Assembly (NCBI RefSeq): GCF_021347895.1
Contig: NC_067125.1
Coordinates: 9,134,768-9,198,767 of the forward strand
Length of the DNA: 64,000 nucleotides
Reading direction: 5' to 3'
Source: Acanthochromis polyacanthus
Taxonomy: Eukaryota > Chordata > Actinopteri > Pomacentridae
Below, in pieces: positions 14,252 to 26,999 of this stretch. The position numbers and the translations under genes were made by a program. The notes beneath the pieces were generated by a model. That model did no database searches. It was not told the DNA's origin and saw only the letters and a list, made by a program, of their open reading frames with translations. Within the stretch, counting starts at the first letter, position 1; every line of letters starts with the position of its first letter.

Positions 14252-14286
14252 TCTCTCTCTCTCTCGATCTCTCTCTCTCTCGATCT
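14252..14286. repeat. (TC)n microsatellite
   Basis: A CT-dinucleotide tract interrupted by two GA steps (CGATCT), within the proposed 3' UTR. Confidence 0.9.
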
Positions 14287-14735
14287 CAATGATTCTTGAT
14301 CGCTCGTTCCAGTTTGATTTAAGCCCCCATCAGGCTTAGTGAACTGGAAGGACCACGGCCGCTGTTCGTCGGCTCTCCAGCTCCTGTAACGCTGATAGAG
14401 ATTGATCCGAAGGTGAAGCTGTGTCTTCGACTGCTAATGTGCCTGCTCTGCGACAGCACACACAGGAAAAGAAAAAAGCACACAACACTTCTGTCATAGC
14501 AGAAGACACTTCTTTCCTCCCCCAAAGTTTTAAATGCTGCTTTTCTGTCTTTTTCTTCCAACGTCTTACCGTCGGTTTTTATTCCCGATTTACTTTTGAA
14601 AATGATGGTCTTATGTTGAGATTTCCTTTAATGTTTTCTTTTTTATGGATTTTGAGATTTGTCTGCGGGACAGGATGTCTCGCATGTATAGGTGGAAGAA
14701 TGTGCTGCCATGAAAATCTTTTAAATGTGAATAAG

Positions 14736-14741
14736 AATAAA
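14736..14741 (+). promoter_or_regulatory. Poly(A) signal AATAAA
   Basis: The first canonical AATAAA in a suitable context downstream of the SPSB stop codon, about 1.3 kb after it. Taken as the likely end of the transcript. Confidence 0.5.
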
Positions 14742-15175
14742 CTCAGCTAAACTAACCGTGCCTCGCTGTCTGCTCTTTGACTGTCAAGTTCAGAACAGTT
14801 GTTTTAACTCAAAGTTGTGCTGACTCTAAGTCGCTATACATTAAACCTGTAAAAACTCATCTCTATCAAAGTTACTTATTTAGAACATTTTTCCCTGAAA
14901 AGTATTCCTTCATGCCTTAAAATGGCTTAGATGCAACTACACTGTGGAGTCTGGACACAGGAAATCTCATTATCTATCATTTCTTTTGCCTCCACGGGTT
15001 AAATATAAAGAAGAAAGAGTTGAACTGGTACTTTTCAGTGGATGTGAAGGATGGACATACGGAAAGATAAAAATCCTCCCCATTTTTATAGGAACACACC
15101 ACTTTCTGCAGTACAGTACTGTTTAAGTAATGCTGTAGTAGTAGTGTGTTCTAACGCTACTTTTGTGTTGACAGA

Positions 15176-15484
15176 GGGGGTTGTAAGTAATCAAGAAAAG
15201 TTGGGACACCTGTAGGATTTGGTAGCACCAACTTTCAAGGCTTGATCAACCTCCATTGCTGCAGAACAGCTTTAAGTTATTAACCCATTTCTTGTTCCCT
15301 GAAAAAGGCCTTTTTGTGTAATTCTGAAATGTACATTATTGTTCAGTTTTGGATAACCTTACCTTTTGTTTCAACGTCTGGCAGTTCACCACTTAACTTT
15401 GTAGCATTCCAAGCTGTTCATTGGACTTGAACTACTTGAATTTCAATAAAAAACTGGAAAAACTGAGGCATTCTAAAACTTTAA
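15176..15484 (+). mobile_element. MITE-like interspersed repeat relic
   Basis: This stretch resembles a fish repeat whose 3' part contains 'GGCAGTTCACCACTTA', 'GTTCATTGGACTTGAACTA' and 'AAAAACTGGAAAAACTGAG' before an end of the 'TTCTAAAACTTT' type. I recognise these phrases from memory of fish genomes. No open frame or clear terminal repeat is visible, so the boundaries are approximate. Confidence 0.45.
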
Positions 15485-17873
15485 GTTTAAAATGGTAGTG
15501 TGTATTACCATCATTTGACTGGATTCTCAGACTTTAAGCATTATTTTGCTCAAGCTTGCACAGTTGTATTTTAATAATCAATTTCCATGTTCAGCCCTTT
15601 AATCATAATCTTGCTTTGTTTGCGTCTGTGTGACATTAAACACTGTGATTTTCAGTCATTGGTAAAAGTGTGCAAGTTAATATTTAAATCGGAAGGCTCT
15701 ACAGACAGGACTCGGGGGGACACGGTCAAACAAATGGTCACTTTTTTCTCTATTCATTTATCCTCAGAGAGTAGATGGTAATTTGTCAGCACTCAGAATG
15801 CCAGTAATACAAATTACACCCCATCAAGCTTTGGAACAAGTGTAGTTACTACAAAGGTCTTTGCTGCTGTCAAAGGCCCAGATGCTGGTTTTGGTGCAGA
15901 GTTGAGATGAGCTGGCTCTAAACAGGATTCCCTGTCCCAGGACAGGCTTTGAACAGCAGAACAAAGCCAGTTGAGTGATCAAAGTTCAGCTCTGCGTGGC
16001 TTTTCCTGGCACTGGCAGCAGAAAATCCATTAATGTTGTACAGCGGAGAGCAGTCTGTGTTGATAACATCATAATCACACTGAGAGGCATCACTCCCTCT
16101 GCTTTTAGCTGCGTCTGAGAGGGGGATGACCAGCACCAATGCAAGACAACTGATGGATGTGGATATTTAATGGTTTAGCAATGACAGAACTGTCTGGTTT
16201 GACTTTAGTGATAACTGGCTGAACAAAGAGCACAAGAACATGTTCATTTTCCCATCAAAACACAAAGATAAAATGTTGAAATGAACGTCGGGGCAGAGAT
16301 CAGCCATAAGCTCCTGTCTGCAATTGATTCCAAACTGTAGCTTGTGTCTGGCTCAGCATAAAGTGCTGTTCAATAATGCAGGGGCAGACCCTTTAAAGGA
16401 TTATCGAACAAGAGCCTGAAAGTTAAAGCTGATGACTTGTTTGATCTGGTTAGAAGTGACTTGGCTTTGCTGGATCCATATTTAGCTGCTTCCTGACAGT
16501 GAGGTTTCACTTCAATTCATCTCGCTGTCTTTTCCTCTGCCTCCACCACATTCTGCCATCTCCTCTTCTGTCTCACTGCGCTGCTCGGGCTATTTAAATC
16601 CTCCCATCGCTGTTTTCTTTGCTCAAAAGCACCGTTTCCATCACAGAGCTTTATCTTCTGCCTCACCTGCTTTGACTGAATGTAACTAAAATGATTTTTA
16701 GCCATGAGAAGTGTCTGTGATAAAGCGCTCTTCCTCATCCCTTTCCTTTTGCCAGAAGGGAAAGGCTGCATATATCTGGGCATTCATGTTATACATATGC
16801 ATATTTAGAGGGTGACAGAGCGAGCTGAGGAGGAGATGGATGGTTGGAGGCCGGCTGTCTGCTACTGAGATCCATAATTTATGGAGGCAAAAATCCTGTG
16901 TCTTCTTTGCTTGGTAAGTCATGTAAAAGCTAACATTTCTTATTTCTGCTGTTCCTCTCCGCTAGACCACATATGGAGATATCTTCAGAGGACATAATTC
17001 CTCAAAGCAGAAATGAAGTTTCTTTGACCTACTTTGGTTTTTACAGCCACTGATAAGAAGGATTGGACTGTATCACATTTATGTCCAATCAATGTTCAGC
17101 ACCAACATCAAAGATGCGTTTTCCGTCCCAGTTTTCTGGAGTTCTGGTTTGTAGTTTCCGACTCATCTGAAAGTTACAAAAATGACTGAACATGGAGGTT
17201 ATACTCTTCTGTGTCTTGTTGCAAGAAATGGTTGCTATTAAAGGGTAAAATCTAATAGAACTTTAAACCACTGAGAGTAGGATTTCAGAACGTCTCACAA
17301 TGATGTCTTAAAAAGATGGACAGCTATCCAACCTCTCCACCCCCACAAATCTATCCTACGGACACGGAATTAATGAAGTGAAGGCAACACGTAGGCCGCC
17401 GCAGTCTTCACAAGCAACAACACAGTCAGTAGAAAGATGCTGTAAAAAACAAACTCGACAGCTCATTTATTTTTCAGTTAATCAGTAACTTTTTTGGCTG
17501 ATAAATAGTCAGATACCCGAGAGCAATAGACACTACTAGCTGCCAAAGCCCAAGTTTAAACATTTAAATAGCTCTTATGTCCAGCTAACAGGATATTAGA
17601 TTGTTTGTTCCATCCATTATCTATAAACGCTTAATCCTCTGTAGGGACCTCAGCAGACTAGTTAATGCATTTATTATGTTTAGCTCCATCTTTTCTTAAA
17701 GCCTCAACATGCAGCATTTAGTAATACTGGACGTTGCTGAAGCACGAACATCTCAGACCTAAACAAATGTGCACATTGGCCATGCCGACACCCTCTATTC
17801 ATTCACAACCTGAGATGTTGTGCACATGAAACCTAACAAAACATTCTCCAGCCCACATTAACATTGTGAAATA
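15485..17873. other. Intergenic, no supported gene
   Basis: Mostly single-copy sequence. Open frames here (for example 16517-16783 minus) lack recognisable motifs, and I see no repeat family in this stretch. Confidence 0.6.
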
Positions 17874-18930
17874 CACTGCCTGTCCAAAAAAAAAAAAAAA
17901 AAAAGTCTAAGCGAATAGTTAAGATTCTTCCATAGGATAATCACTGCAGTGATGAATATGTTTCAGCTACAACAACTTATTTAACCCTAGCTGATGCAGC
18001 GAGGAGCTTCTCATTTCTAAAACAACCATGCTGGAAGACATATCCTCTGGTCATGGAAAGTCTGTCTCAGAAGGGTCAAACTATTGGCTTGCATCAAGCA
18101 AAGAAAACAACTTAGGAGATTTCTGAAACTACTGAAATCAGGTTAAGAACTGTCCAACACATTATTAAAACCTGAAGGACAGTGGAGAACCATCGTCGAC
18201 GAGGAACAAATGTGGTTGGAACAAATTCTTGGATGATTGCAGGAAATCGAGAGTAGAACTCACAGCTTTGTTTAATAGTGAAAGTAAGAACATTTCCACA
18301 CCAACAAAGCAAAATAAACTCAAGGGATTGGGATTAAACAGCTGTAGCTCTAAGAAAACCACTGATCAGCAATGCTTATCAGAAAAATTACTAGGGAGCA
18401 TAAAGACTGGACTCTGGAGCAATGAAAGAAGGTCACGTGGTCTGATGAGTCCAGATTTACCCTGTTCCAAAGTGATGGGGGCATCAGGGTAAGAAAAGAG
18501 GCTGATGAAGTGATGAACTTATATCTAGTACCATCCTGTGGGGGTTAGGGTTATGATCTGGGGTTGGTCAGGTTCATCAATGTTATGTTCCCAAAGAATG
18601 AGGTCAGCTGACTACCTGAATATACTGAATGACCAGGTCTTTACATCAGTGGAGTTTTCCTTCACTGATGACATGTTCCAAAATGACGATGCCAGGATTC
18701 ATGAGGCTCACACTGAGAATGAGTGGATCAGGGAGCATGAGATGGATCGACCTCCACAGAGTCCAGACCTCAGCCCTATTGAGAATCTTTGGGATGTTCT
18801 GGAGAAGACTTTGCGCAGCAGTCCGACTTTCCCATCATCAGATTAAGATCTTGATAGAAAATTAATGCAACTCTGGATAGAAATAAATGCTGTGACATTG
18901 CAGAAGCTTATCGAAACAGTGCCACAGTGA
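17874..18930 (+). pseudogene. Tc1-like transposase pseudogene (Tc1/mariner element relic)
   Basis: The relic starts at CACTGCCTGTCC directly after TA (17872-17873), as expected for a Tc1 terminus, and a 19-base poly-A run follows. Translation in several frames gives the Tc1 order: an N-terminal helix-turn-helix remnant (about 18060-18230; 'KTTKEI'-like), a middle region (18229-18492) and a catalytic C-terminus (18538-18846) with FQNDDARIH, matching the family's second catalytic Asp motif, and [15 protein letters not shown], carrying the third acidic residue. A full-length family member has one frame of about 340 codons; here it is split by frameshifts and small deletions. The right terminal repeat is not found, so the element is dead. 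Confidence 0.85.
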
Positions 18931-19350
18931 ATTGTTTCGATGGAGCTCTGGACTGCACCTTTGCTTTTCCAACACACTGTGGGAGGTCACTTTCAGTCTG
19001 TGTCCAGCGGCTTCAGTCAGACTGGCTGCACAACATAAAACAGAGAAGCTCAGAATTCAACACACACCCCAGTGAAGTCAACTTTTAATGTACACTACAA
19101 ATGGTGTCTACACATTACAAGAGATTGCTATGGGATTGATCTCCTCTTTCATCTTTCTACTGAGGTCCTTCAATGACAGTCACTGCACCAAATACTGGCT
19201 TAACTAAAAATGAATCGACAGTACCAGGCAAAAATTTTCTCATTATGTTTAGTTTTACTGTTTTTCACACAGCAGAACCTCCCTGAAAGCATTAAAGTCG
19301 TGCAATATGGAATTATGTAGTACACATACATGTATTTATTTTTAAACTTA

Positions 19351-19709
19351 CATTACTGTTCAAAAGTTTGGGCTCACTCAGACAATTTCATGTTTTCCAT
19401 GAAAGCTCACACTTTTATTCATGTGCTAACATAACTGCGCAAGGGTTTTCTCATCATCAGTTAGCCTTTCAACACCATTAGCTAACACAAATTAGCATTA
19501 GAAGACAGGAGTGATGGTTGCTGGAAATGTTCCTCTGTACCCCTATGGAGATATTCCATTAAAAATCAGCCGTTTCCAGCTAGGATAGTCATTTACCACA
19601 TTAACAATGTCTAGACTGGATTTCTGATTCATTTGATGTTATCTTCATTTAAAAAACTGGTTTTTATTTCAAAAATAAGAAGATTTCTAAGTGACCCCAG
19701 ACGGTAGTG
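19351..19709 (-). mobile_element. Tc1-type MITE, copy 2 (inverted relative to the copy at 37749)
   Basis: This 359-bp element is flanked by TA on both sides (19349-19350 and 19710-19711). The left end CATTACTGTTCAAAAGTTTG matches the inverted right end of the 37749-38102 element. The interior is colinear with it on the opposite strand. The right end has lost about 9 bp of the 'AACTTTTGA' stretch before ACGGTAGTG, which probably immobilised it. There is no coding capacity. Confidence 0.8.
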
Positions 19710-19734
19710 TATGTTTAATACTTTGCAATCCTTA

Positions 19735-20115
19735 GAGTAATCGCTACATACTTTAATAACAGCTTTGCACACTCCTTATTCTCCCAGCCAGCTACATAGT
19801 CGTCACCTGGAGATTTCCCAGCAGCCTTGAAGGATTTCCCTCATATGTTGAGCACTTGTTGACTGCTGTTCCATCCCTCTGCAGTCCAACTCATCTCAGA
19901 CATCTCAGCTGGGTGTAGACTGCTGATTATGGTATCCATCCTTCACAGTGGGAACCACGCAGCAAGACACTGCAGAAGGAATCAAAAACCTACCTCAGAT
20001 TGGGAGCTAGGTTGCCCTTACAATTTGAAAATGGTGCGGCAACACCCCCAAGGAATATCTGGTCATTTCACCTGGAATGACCCTGGAGTGGTGTCCAGCT
20101 GTGTGATGAGATAAA
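19735..20115 (-). mobile_element. Probable Tc1-related non-coding relic
   Basis: Phrases such as 'AACAGCTTTGCACACTC', 'AGTCGTCACCTGGAGATTTC' and 'GCAGTCCAACTCATCTCAGAC' resemble, on the minus strand, a degenerate fish Tc1-like transposase region (recollection only). No intact frame remains. The boundaries are estimates. Confidence 0.4.
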
Positions 20116-20575
20116 ACTGCTATTATGTTCTGCGTGGTAACAAAGCACATAGTTGAATGATTTTCTTCAAAAGTACTCATATACAATCCATTCCATTGAG
20201 AGCATATTGACCCCTTACTGTTTTATTCAGCCGTATCATCAGAATACATCTTCTCTCTATTATTAGCAGCCCTGAACTCTATGACATTTCAGCTGATGAA
20301 GAAATGTTAAATTAACTTTGGCAGCATTTTTTGACATCAAAATGTATTGTTGGAACTGTGATCAGGGGTCCCCATCTGGAATCAAAGAGACCCTCTGATG
20401 GGCATGTGCAAGTTTATAGTTTGAAATATAGAATGTACGAGAATATGTTAATGTGATTTCATGTTTAAAAAAACATTTCTCAGCCTATATGTTGCTGCAT
20501 CACCTTTTCCCACCATCCCAATTTAGTCTGCAGCATATTAATACAGTAAATGCTCCCAAGATGCTTTATTAAACT

Positions 20576-21056
20576 AGAAAAGCACTCAGACAGTGCAGTA
20601 CTCCCCCAAGGCTGCTCAGTCTTTGTATGATTTCCGATAGATAAGTCCTGATAAGTTCGCAGCGCTGGATTTGTAGAAGGATTGAAACTACGTGATTGTC
20701 AACAACAAGCTGGTGGGTATTTAGCAGCTAAAGAGCCTCAGCATACTGTAAATTTAGGTGATGGAGACCAAAACAGCAGGCAGTTGACATAGTGTTCACT
20801 TGTTGTCATGGTTACAGTGACACTGTGCAGCTATCTCGCTGTGATACAGAAATATTTAACAGATCAGTGGATCCAGACTTTAAGCTGCATCACTGTCAAA
20901 ATGTAATCATTTGGTCCTTGTGTCATTTCTGACCTTCCCTGAAAATTTCATCCAAATCCGTAGGTCCGTTTTTGAGTAATGCTGCTAACAGACAGACAGA
21001 CGGACAGACAGACAAATTATCCCGATCGTCACATAATTCCACCATGTTCTTTGGCG
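20576..21056 (+). repeat. Unclassified interspersed repeat, copy 2 (direct orientation)
   Basis: Colinear with 11523-12104 but with different internal indels. It keeps the CAGA-rich tract (20990-21014) and the 'CCGATCGTCACATAATTCC' end. Next to the middle it carries a block ('AGCAGCTAAAGAGCCTCAGYAT') that also occurs alone at about 28165-28230. Confidence 0.65.
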
Positions 21057-21841
21057 GTCATGGTGATGTATTATATGGACTATAATTTCCAGGTAATGCG
21101 TTGTCCTCTACGTGGAACTCATCACATGTCAAACAACCACCATAACAAAATGTTAGCTTATTTAGTTTTTAAATAAGCTAATAATATGTGATTGATGTCT
21201 TACCCAAAATAATTCTGCTACTTTAGGAGAGTTACAGGTAATTTAAATACTGTAAAAAAATAAAAATTTCTTAATGCAAATTGTAGTTTTTATCTAAAGT
21301 AGCATTCCCATTAATTCCTAAAACTGTATTTACCATCTGTTGATTCTGGCATCCTTTTGTTATGAATATTTAATTTCCAGTCTTGATTTGCTTGCTGCTG
21401 CCTAAAAATCCAACACTGATGCCATCCAAAATTTTATGATAGAGATATATTCTTGATTTATTATAGGCAAACATCGTGGTGCTCTGAAAAGCAAATACTC
21501 CTCCTTCTCGGTCCCTCCTTCAGCAGCCACAGTGATTTTTTTCCCTTCATTCACATCACATCCTGATCCTACTCAGACTGCACAATACCCTGTTTCTTAT
21601 GTCTTATCCTGTGTAACAGAACATAAACTTTTAATTTGTCTGTTATAATTTTGTTTTTGTTTTTTTTTTAATATGAAATGATGTATTTGAGACGTCCTTT
21701 TAGAGACCGCAGTGTTTAGGCTCATTGACAGAGTATATGAGGAAACCTGTTCAAGATTCCTGATTTTTATTTGCCATTTGTACACATGAACAGAAAAGTG
21801 AGGCACATAGGAATTCATGTGTGGAGCTTTTTTGGAAGTTG

Positions 21842-22060
21842 AGTGAAAGAACAGACAACACAACTGTCAAAAAACAAAGGCTTTGCTCTATGAAGACCAG
21901 TAAGATCTGGAACAGTCTTCCGCTCTTCATAAGGGAGTATCCCATGTTACCAACCTTCAAAACTCATCTTAAACTGTAGCTGAAAGTGAAGCAGTCTTGC
22001 AACCATTGACCCTTAACTTCTTTGTGTGCTTTCGTAAAGCGCTTCGATTGTGACCTGGGT
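21842..22060 (+). pseudogene. 3' end of a non-LTR retrotransposon (LINE) ORF2 and start of its 3' UTR
   Basis: The frame from about 21860 to TAG at 21977-21979 encodes KIWNSLPLFIREYP followed by MLPTFKTHLKL and a stop. This is the typical C-terminal end of ORF2 in CR1/L2/Rex1-type LINEs ('LWNSLP..IR......FK..LK'). It is followed by a short 3' UTR with the phrase GTAAAGCGCTTCGATTGTGA, also usual in fish LINEs. Everything upstream (reverse transcriptase, endonuclease) is missing, as expected for 5' truncation. The exact clade is not assigned. Confidence 0.75.
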
Positions 22061-24653
22061 CAATATATAATTGAGGGACTTGTGAAGTCCAGGGGATATG
22101 TCTTGCATACATTTTTAGTAAAAATAAAAAAACACCCTGATATTTTTGTTCATTATGATCATATCTTTACAAATTCCATAATTATTTATAATGGAAACAA
22201 TCATTTATTAATAAAATTGAGTGGATATCGCTAAAATGTCAAATAAATAGCTGTCTGAATTTCATAACAACCACCTTCTAATTAGCTAAACAATAATAAA
22301 ATGAGCTTTTTCAATCGTTGTTTTGATTGTGTTCTTTATATCAAGTTGAGATAATCATGACAGATGTTGCTTTTTTGGCTCAATATTACATTTTATATGG
22401 AAAATAGCACATTGTATCTGTGTTTGAAAAATCACTGAGAACTAAGTTACCCATTACAAAAACACACCTCAGGGAAGTGTGTTAATTCCAGATCACATGA
22501 CCTGCTCCACGTGATGTCATTTCCTCCTGAAGAAAAGACTGGCCAGACTCCAAGGCTTTCTGAGTTATTTAATATAAAGTAGTGTGTGAGTCAAGTGTGG
22601 ATTTATGGCATGTCAACAGGCTTACTACAATATCTTTATAAATAACTTTCAATTTCAGTTTTACTCAAATGTATATATAATATTTTAGAAGAATCTTTCA
22701 GTACAAATGCCATGTGGTGTTTGGTTACAGGCGGCCATGTTGATTTTACGCCTAAAAAACAGCAAAAAATATAAACTATGAGACCTGTCAACTAAAAAGT
22801 CCCACAATTATATATTGAACCACCTATTGTCCTTTTATAGTGACCTATTGTCCTATGTTTCACTATTATGTTTTTTTTTTTTTTTTTTTTTTTAAATCTG
22901 CCAAGGGACTGCAGATGCGAACTAGCATCGATGCTATAATCTGGCATATTTACATCTATCGCTGTCTAAATACACATTCATTAATGTGCACTGTCCCTAT
23001 CAAGTAAATGAATGCATTAATTAATTAATAAAAATAGAATAAAAACAAAACAAACCTGTGTCTGTCTACTTTAAAATGACTGATGGAGAGCTTTAAATCA
23101 GCAAACATGAACCCAGTAAATCCATTAAAACTACAATAAATAGACTGAATTTGCTGCTTTTGACTGTGGTCCCCCAGAACCCTCATAGATGGGTACTTTT
23201 TTTAAAGCACTAACTCAAACGGAAGCAGTAAACCATGATATTAAGTCTTGAAGAACAAAGTGACAATTCTTGAAAAAAAATCAATGGTAAAATAAAGCAC
23301 CTGGAGTCCATATAATGAATAATGCAGGACTCATTATGACAATTTATTTGCATTTTCGCAATTTCTCGGAGGCCAAGATGGTGGTTTCATATTCCTGTTT
23401 TCTTAAACCAACAGTTTGCAACTCAATCAAATGAGTGAAACACTGAAAAACAATAAAAAAAATAGCTTGAAGTGATGTTTAAAATGTTAATTTGTTTAAT
23501 AGATTTCATTCAGTGCCTGATTCGTCTTCCATATGTGCAGAAGCAGCTCAGCCTCAGTGACAGCTTTCTCTAAAGTCAGCTATCAGACCGGAGCCCAAGA
23601 CTCTCTTCAAATGCTACCTGAACAGTCTGTTCCTCCAGCTGGAACACAGCGCTGATAACCAGAGGAAAGTAAAGAGAAAATGAACAAAAAGTAGGGAGGC
23701 AGGAGAGAGAGAGGATTAGTGAACGAGAGGGGGAGCGAGCTGGCTGGAAGGAGGACGGTGACTGTAAGGTGGCAGAGAGCGAAAATGGAAAATAAAGGTG
23801 GAGAGAAGAATGCAAGATGGTGAAAAAGAAGAATGAAAGAAAGGCTATTTCTAGCTCCTATTTTTCCCTCCAAAAATATCTGAGTGGGGATAACATGATG
23901 GCACAGAGTCTTTTCACTGCTGAATATATGGAGAAAAGCTTCAGAGGTACAAAAATGAAACACACAGAGGCAAAAAGCTCAACTTGAGGGCTTTTCATGT
24001 TTTGTAAACAGCAGCTTAATGAGCATATAAATGGTCCGAACACTGGATTCTAACTCCAGCTGTACTAGTTTTTGCATCTTAGCTTTATGTGCAGGTATGC
24101 ATGAGTCATGCTCTTATCTCAGTGTCGCACACACTCGCAGCAGGAGGACTCAGTGTGAGGCCCAATAATAACGGTATGGTGCATTTTCTTATCTATCCGC
24201 CATCTTTATTCCTGTCTATAGTCTCTGTGCCATCAGCATCTCCCTTTCTACATGGCTTTTGTTTCTGTGTGTTTCTTCTGTTGAACAAAAGAGAGAAATT
24301 GACTGGAGGAGTTTCATTTTTATGTATTTTTTTGTCTGGAGAATGTAAAAGAGAAGTAAAAGATGTCGGTATAAAGTTCCCATGGTGTGTGCTTGTTAAT
24401 ATTTTCCGAGACCCCGCCTGCTGTCGCAACCTTTTCAAATGTCACCTGCTGTCTATTAGGCAAAAACAAACCACCTGACTGTGAGGGTGCATCTAAAATT
24501 AGTGATAACACATCCATGGGAGAACGCATGTACCTGGGTTAATTACACACACCCACAGCACACAGGCCATACAACCCGGGGTCAAATTTATAGACTTACT
24601 CTGCTAAGGAACACGGTGGAGTTATGTGACATGTGTCTGTGTGTAACATTACT
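22061..24653. other. Intergenic, no supported gene
   Basis: AT-rich sequence including a purine-rich, GA-heavy stretch at about 23640-23860. The serine-rich open frames opposite that tract are artefacts of base composition. No repeat family or gene is recognised apart from the poly-T run. Confidence 0.6.
22871..22893. repeat. Poly-T run (23 bases)
   Basis: An uninterrupted T homopolymer in otherwise unassigned AT-rich DNA. It could be the tail of a minus-strand retroposon, but no adjacent body is recognised. Confidence 0.85.
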
Positions 24654-25016
24654 CAAAAACAGATGAACAGATTTGGATGGATTTTTCAAGGAAGGTCATA
24701 AATGACAAAAGGACCAAGTGATTAGATTTTGGCAGTGATGCGATTTATAGTGTGGATCCACGGATTTTTTAAAGATTCATTGCAAGACAGCAGCACGGTG
24801 TCGCTGTAACTATGACAACAAGTGAACAGTACGTCAGCTGACAATCACATAATCGTGATCCTACTACAAATCCACGGCTGCCGACTTATCGGGACTTATC
24901 CATCAGAAATGATACAAGGAACAATTGATAAAACTAAATTGTGGGGGGGTTCCTGAGTCCCATCAATTCCCGACTCCTGCAACATGTTTAGGTCACTGAA
25001 TTTGGTATCCGTACAT
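24654..25016 (-). repeat. Unclassified interspersed repeat, copy 3 (inverted)
   Basis: Read on the minus strand it matches the copy at about 11650-12000 over most of its length, including 'GTACGGATACC', 'GACTTGATGGGACTCAG'-like, 'GATAAGTCCCGA' and 'TTGGTCCTTTTGTCATTTATG' landmarks. It is truncated before the CAGA-rich tail. Confidence 0.65.
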
Positions 25017-25265
25017 AACACACACATGCATAACACACACCTGTATTTCAGCTCAAAGTCATTTTGTTTGTGGGTACATCTGTATTAAATGGACACATTC
25101 TATGCTGCCCTAATTTCAGATCATCAGTAACTAATAAACAAATGCTGCATTTCTGAAAAAAATGCTGCATTTCTGACAATGCCATATGGGGGGAATGAAC
25201 AGCCTTGGCGGAGTACCACATTTTCTGAGTGCTTTTCTTGTTAAATTGTTTGTTTGTGTATCTCT

Positions 25266-25268
<3 letters not shown>

Positions 25269-25340
<72 letters not shown>
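25269..25340. repeat. (TG)n microsatellite, about 36 units
   Basis: A pure TG dinucleotide run. Its six-frame translations give (CV)n or (HT)n peptides that are not genes. Confidence 0.98.
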
Positions 25341-25344
<4 letters not shown>

Positions 25345-26641
25345 CGCACATTAGCAGTTTCATCAAACCCCTTTGTTCAGAGGATGACCTCCTCATTTCA
25401 TCAGAGCGCACACAGCACCGTTTTGAAAATCCTCCATATCCACCATGGTGTGACGTCAGTGTGCAAAGTCATCTGAGCCCATTGGCCTGCTGTGTCGCCC
25501 TGTGACCACTACAACTCATGTAAATAAGCAGCCAGCCAATAACAGGCGAGGATTTGTGTTTGTGACCTTTATTGCTCTTATAGTTCTGATGGCTTCATTT
25601 CAATAAAAAGAACAACGTGTCTGTATTCGTTTTTTCAGCTTGAGCGCTCCCAGATGTTTGCTTTCTCACACAACAGACTGCTGTTCACCGAGGCCCGATG
25701 GATGGTGATGGTGACACATCACACTTTGGTCTCATGATTGTTTAAGTTGTGTAAATTACTTTAAACTGTGAGTAGAACTGATTTCATTTTTGAAACAGTG
25801 AAAATGAATAAAGTGCTAAATTAACTGTTGCGAAAATCATGAGGTTTTGACTTTAGACTGAAACTAGAACCTGGGTTTAGTATTTGCTACATTATTGCTG
25901 CCCCCTTTTGGTTGTCTGCCACTACTACAACATATCTGTCGGTAAAGAGTAAAACTCATTTCTGAGTCCTTGCTGCCTTTTCTCAACTTCTATAGATACA
26001 AGTGCCTCCACAAAGACACAAGCAGCAGGCATTTAACAAAACAAGACTCCTGAGCTGCATCATCTGTCCATTCTTTATGTTACAATCCTCCTGCTGTACT
26101 TTATTATTTCTGCCAGATGTGTTCATGATAACCTAAAGTATATATTTCAGGTCACAATGTTGCATAATGTGATATAAATTGTGGATGTCCTACACTCCTA
26201 TTTCTTTAACACACACACACATACCACAGAAATGAGAGTGAGACACACACAAGAGCACTACACATCGAAAGAGTGACATTTATTATGATATAGAGGCATT
26301 TGTCATTCTTGCATGGTTGTATATTGTTTTGTATATTCCAACTGTGTGTCACACCTCTTTGGAAGTTGCATCTACAAGCTATCTGCAAAATATACACCTG
26401 TGCATCCTCACTCAGCTCTTCCAGGAACACTTCACTTCACTCTTCAACATCCTTCAAGACGGCAAAGACGGATTTCCGGGTCACAGGCAGGAGGACAAAG
26501 AAGCTCAAAACAGAGAAATAAGAAGAGTCAAAAGAAGAGAAGGGGTATGTTTAAAGGGGTATTCCACTAATTTAGTACTGAGCAGTCATAATATTAGTAG
26601 TATCACAACAGATAGTTTTTTTTATATTCATAGGAAAATTT

Positions 26642-26912
26642 AGGGCTGCTAAATGGTGACTTTTAGGAGCAGCACTGAGATTCTGGTTTGAACCTGCTGA
26701 TGTCAGGGGGGAGTTTGGATGTTTCTCAGTGCCTCTGTGGGTTTTCTCTGGGTGCTCTGGCTTCTCTCCAGTTTTAGACATGCATGGACGGTTCATTGGT
26801 GTTAATAGATTCACTGTAGGTAAGAGTGTGAAGTTGGTCTGCCTCTTTATGTCTCGGGTGTACCCCGACTCCCTCCCAGTATCACAGTTTAGTGGTGTAT
26901 AGATAATGGATG
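26642..26912 (+). mobile_element. tRNA-derived SINE-like element (forward, diverged)
   Basis: The head has a B-box-like GGTTTGAACC at about 26685. The body reads 'GTGGGTTTTCTCTGGGTGCTC' with 'TTTTAGACATGCATGG' downstream, the conserved central segment of a SINE type widespread in fish (V-SINE-like, from memory). It ends near 'TAGATAATGGATG'. Its orientation is opposite to the copies at 27000 and 31737. Confidence 0.6.
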
Positions 26913-26999
26913 TTCCCAGAAGCCAAATTTTTAATGGCTTTTATATTCAGTGACCAATCCCAGACTGAAGGATATTCAGTTTACAATGACACAAAACTG

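Larger units (their letters stand above)
13421..14762 (+). other. 3' UTR of the SPSB-type gene
   Basis: Non-coding sequence follows the TGA at 13418. It contains a (CA)n stretch just after the stop, T-rich tracts (about 13605-13670), a (TA)n run at 14068-14090 and a (TC)n run at 14252-14286. The poly(A) signal AATAAA at 14736-14741 would place cleavage about 15-25 bases downstream, which sets the proposed end. The 1.3-kb length is normal for a vertebrate 3' UTR. The boundary is inferred from the signal only; cDNA would settle it. Confidence 0.55.

Noticed and set aside
23576..23963. Serine/leucine-rich minus-strand frames
   Set aside because: Opposite a GA-rich low-complexity tract; composition explains them.
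25141..25177. Small tandem duplication AATGCTGCATTTCTGA
   Set aside because: Real, but a trivial duplication of about 20 bp with no wider structure.
25186..25505. Cysteine/valine-rich open frames at the GT repeat (also 58182-58411)
   Set aside because: Direct translation of dinucleotide microsatellites.
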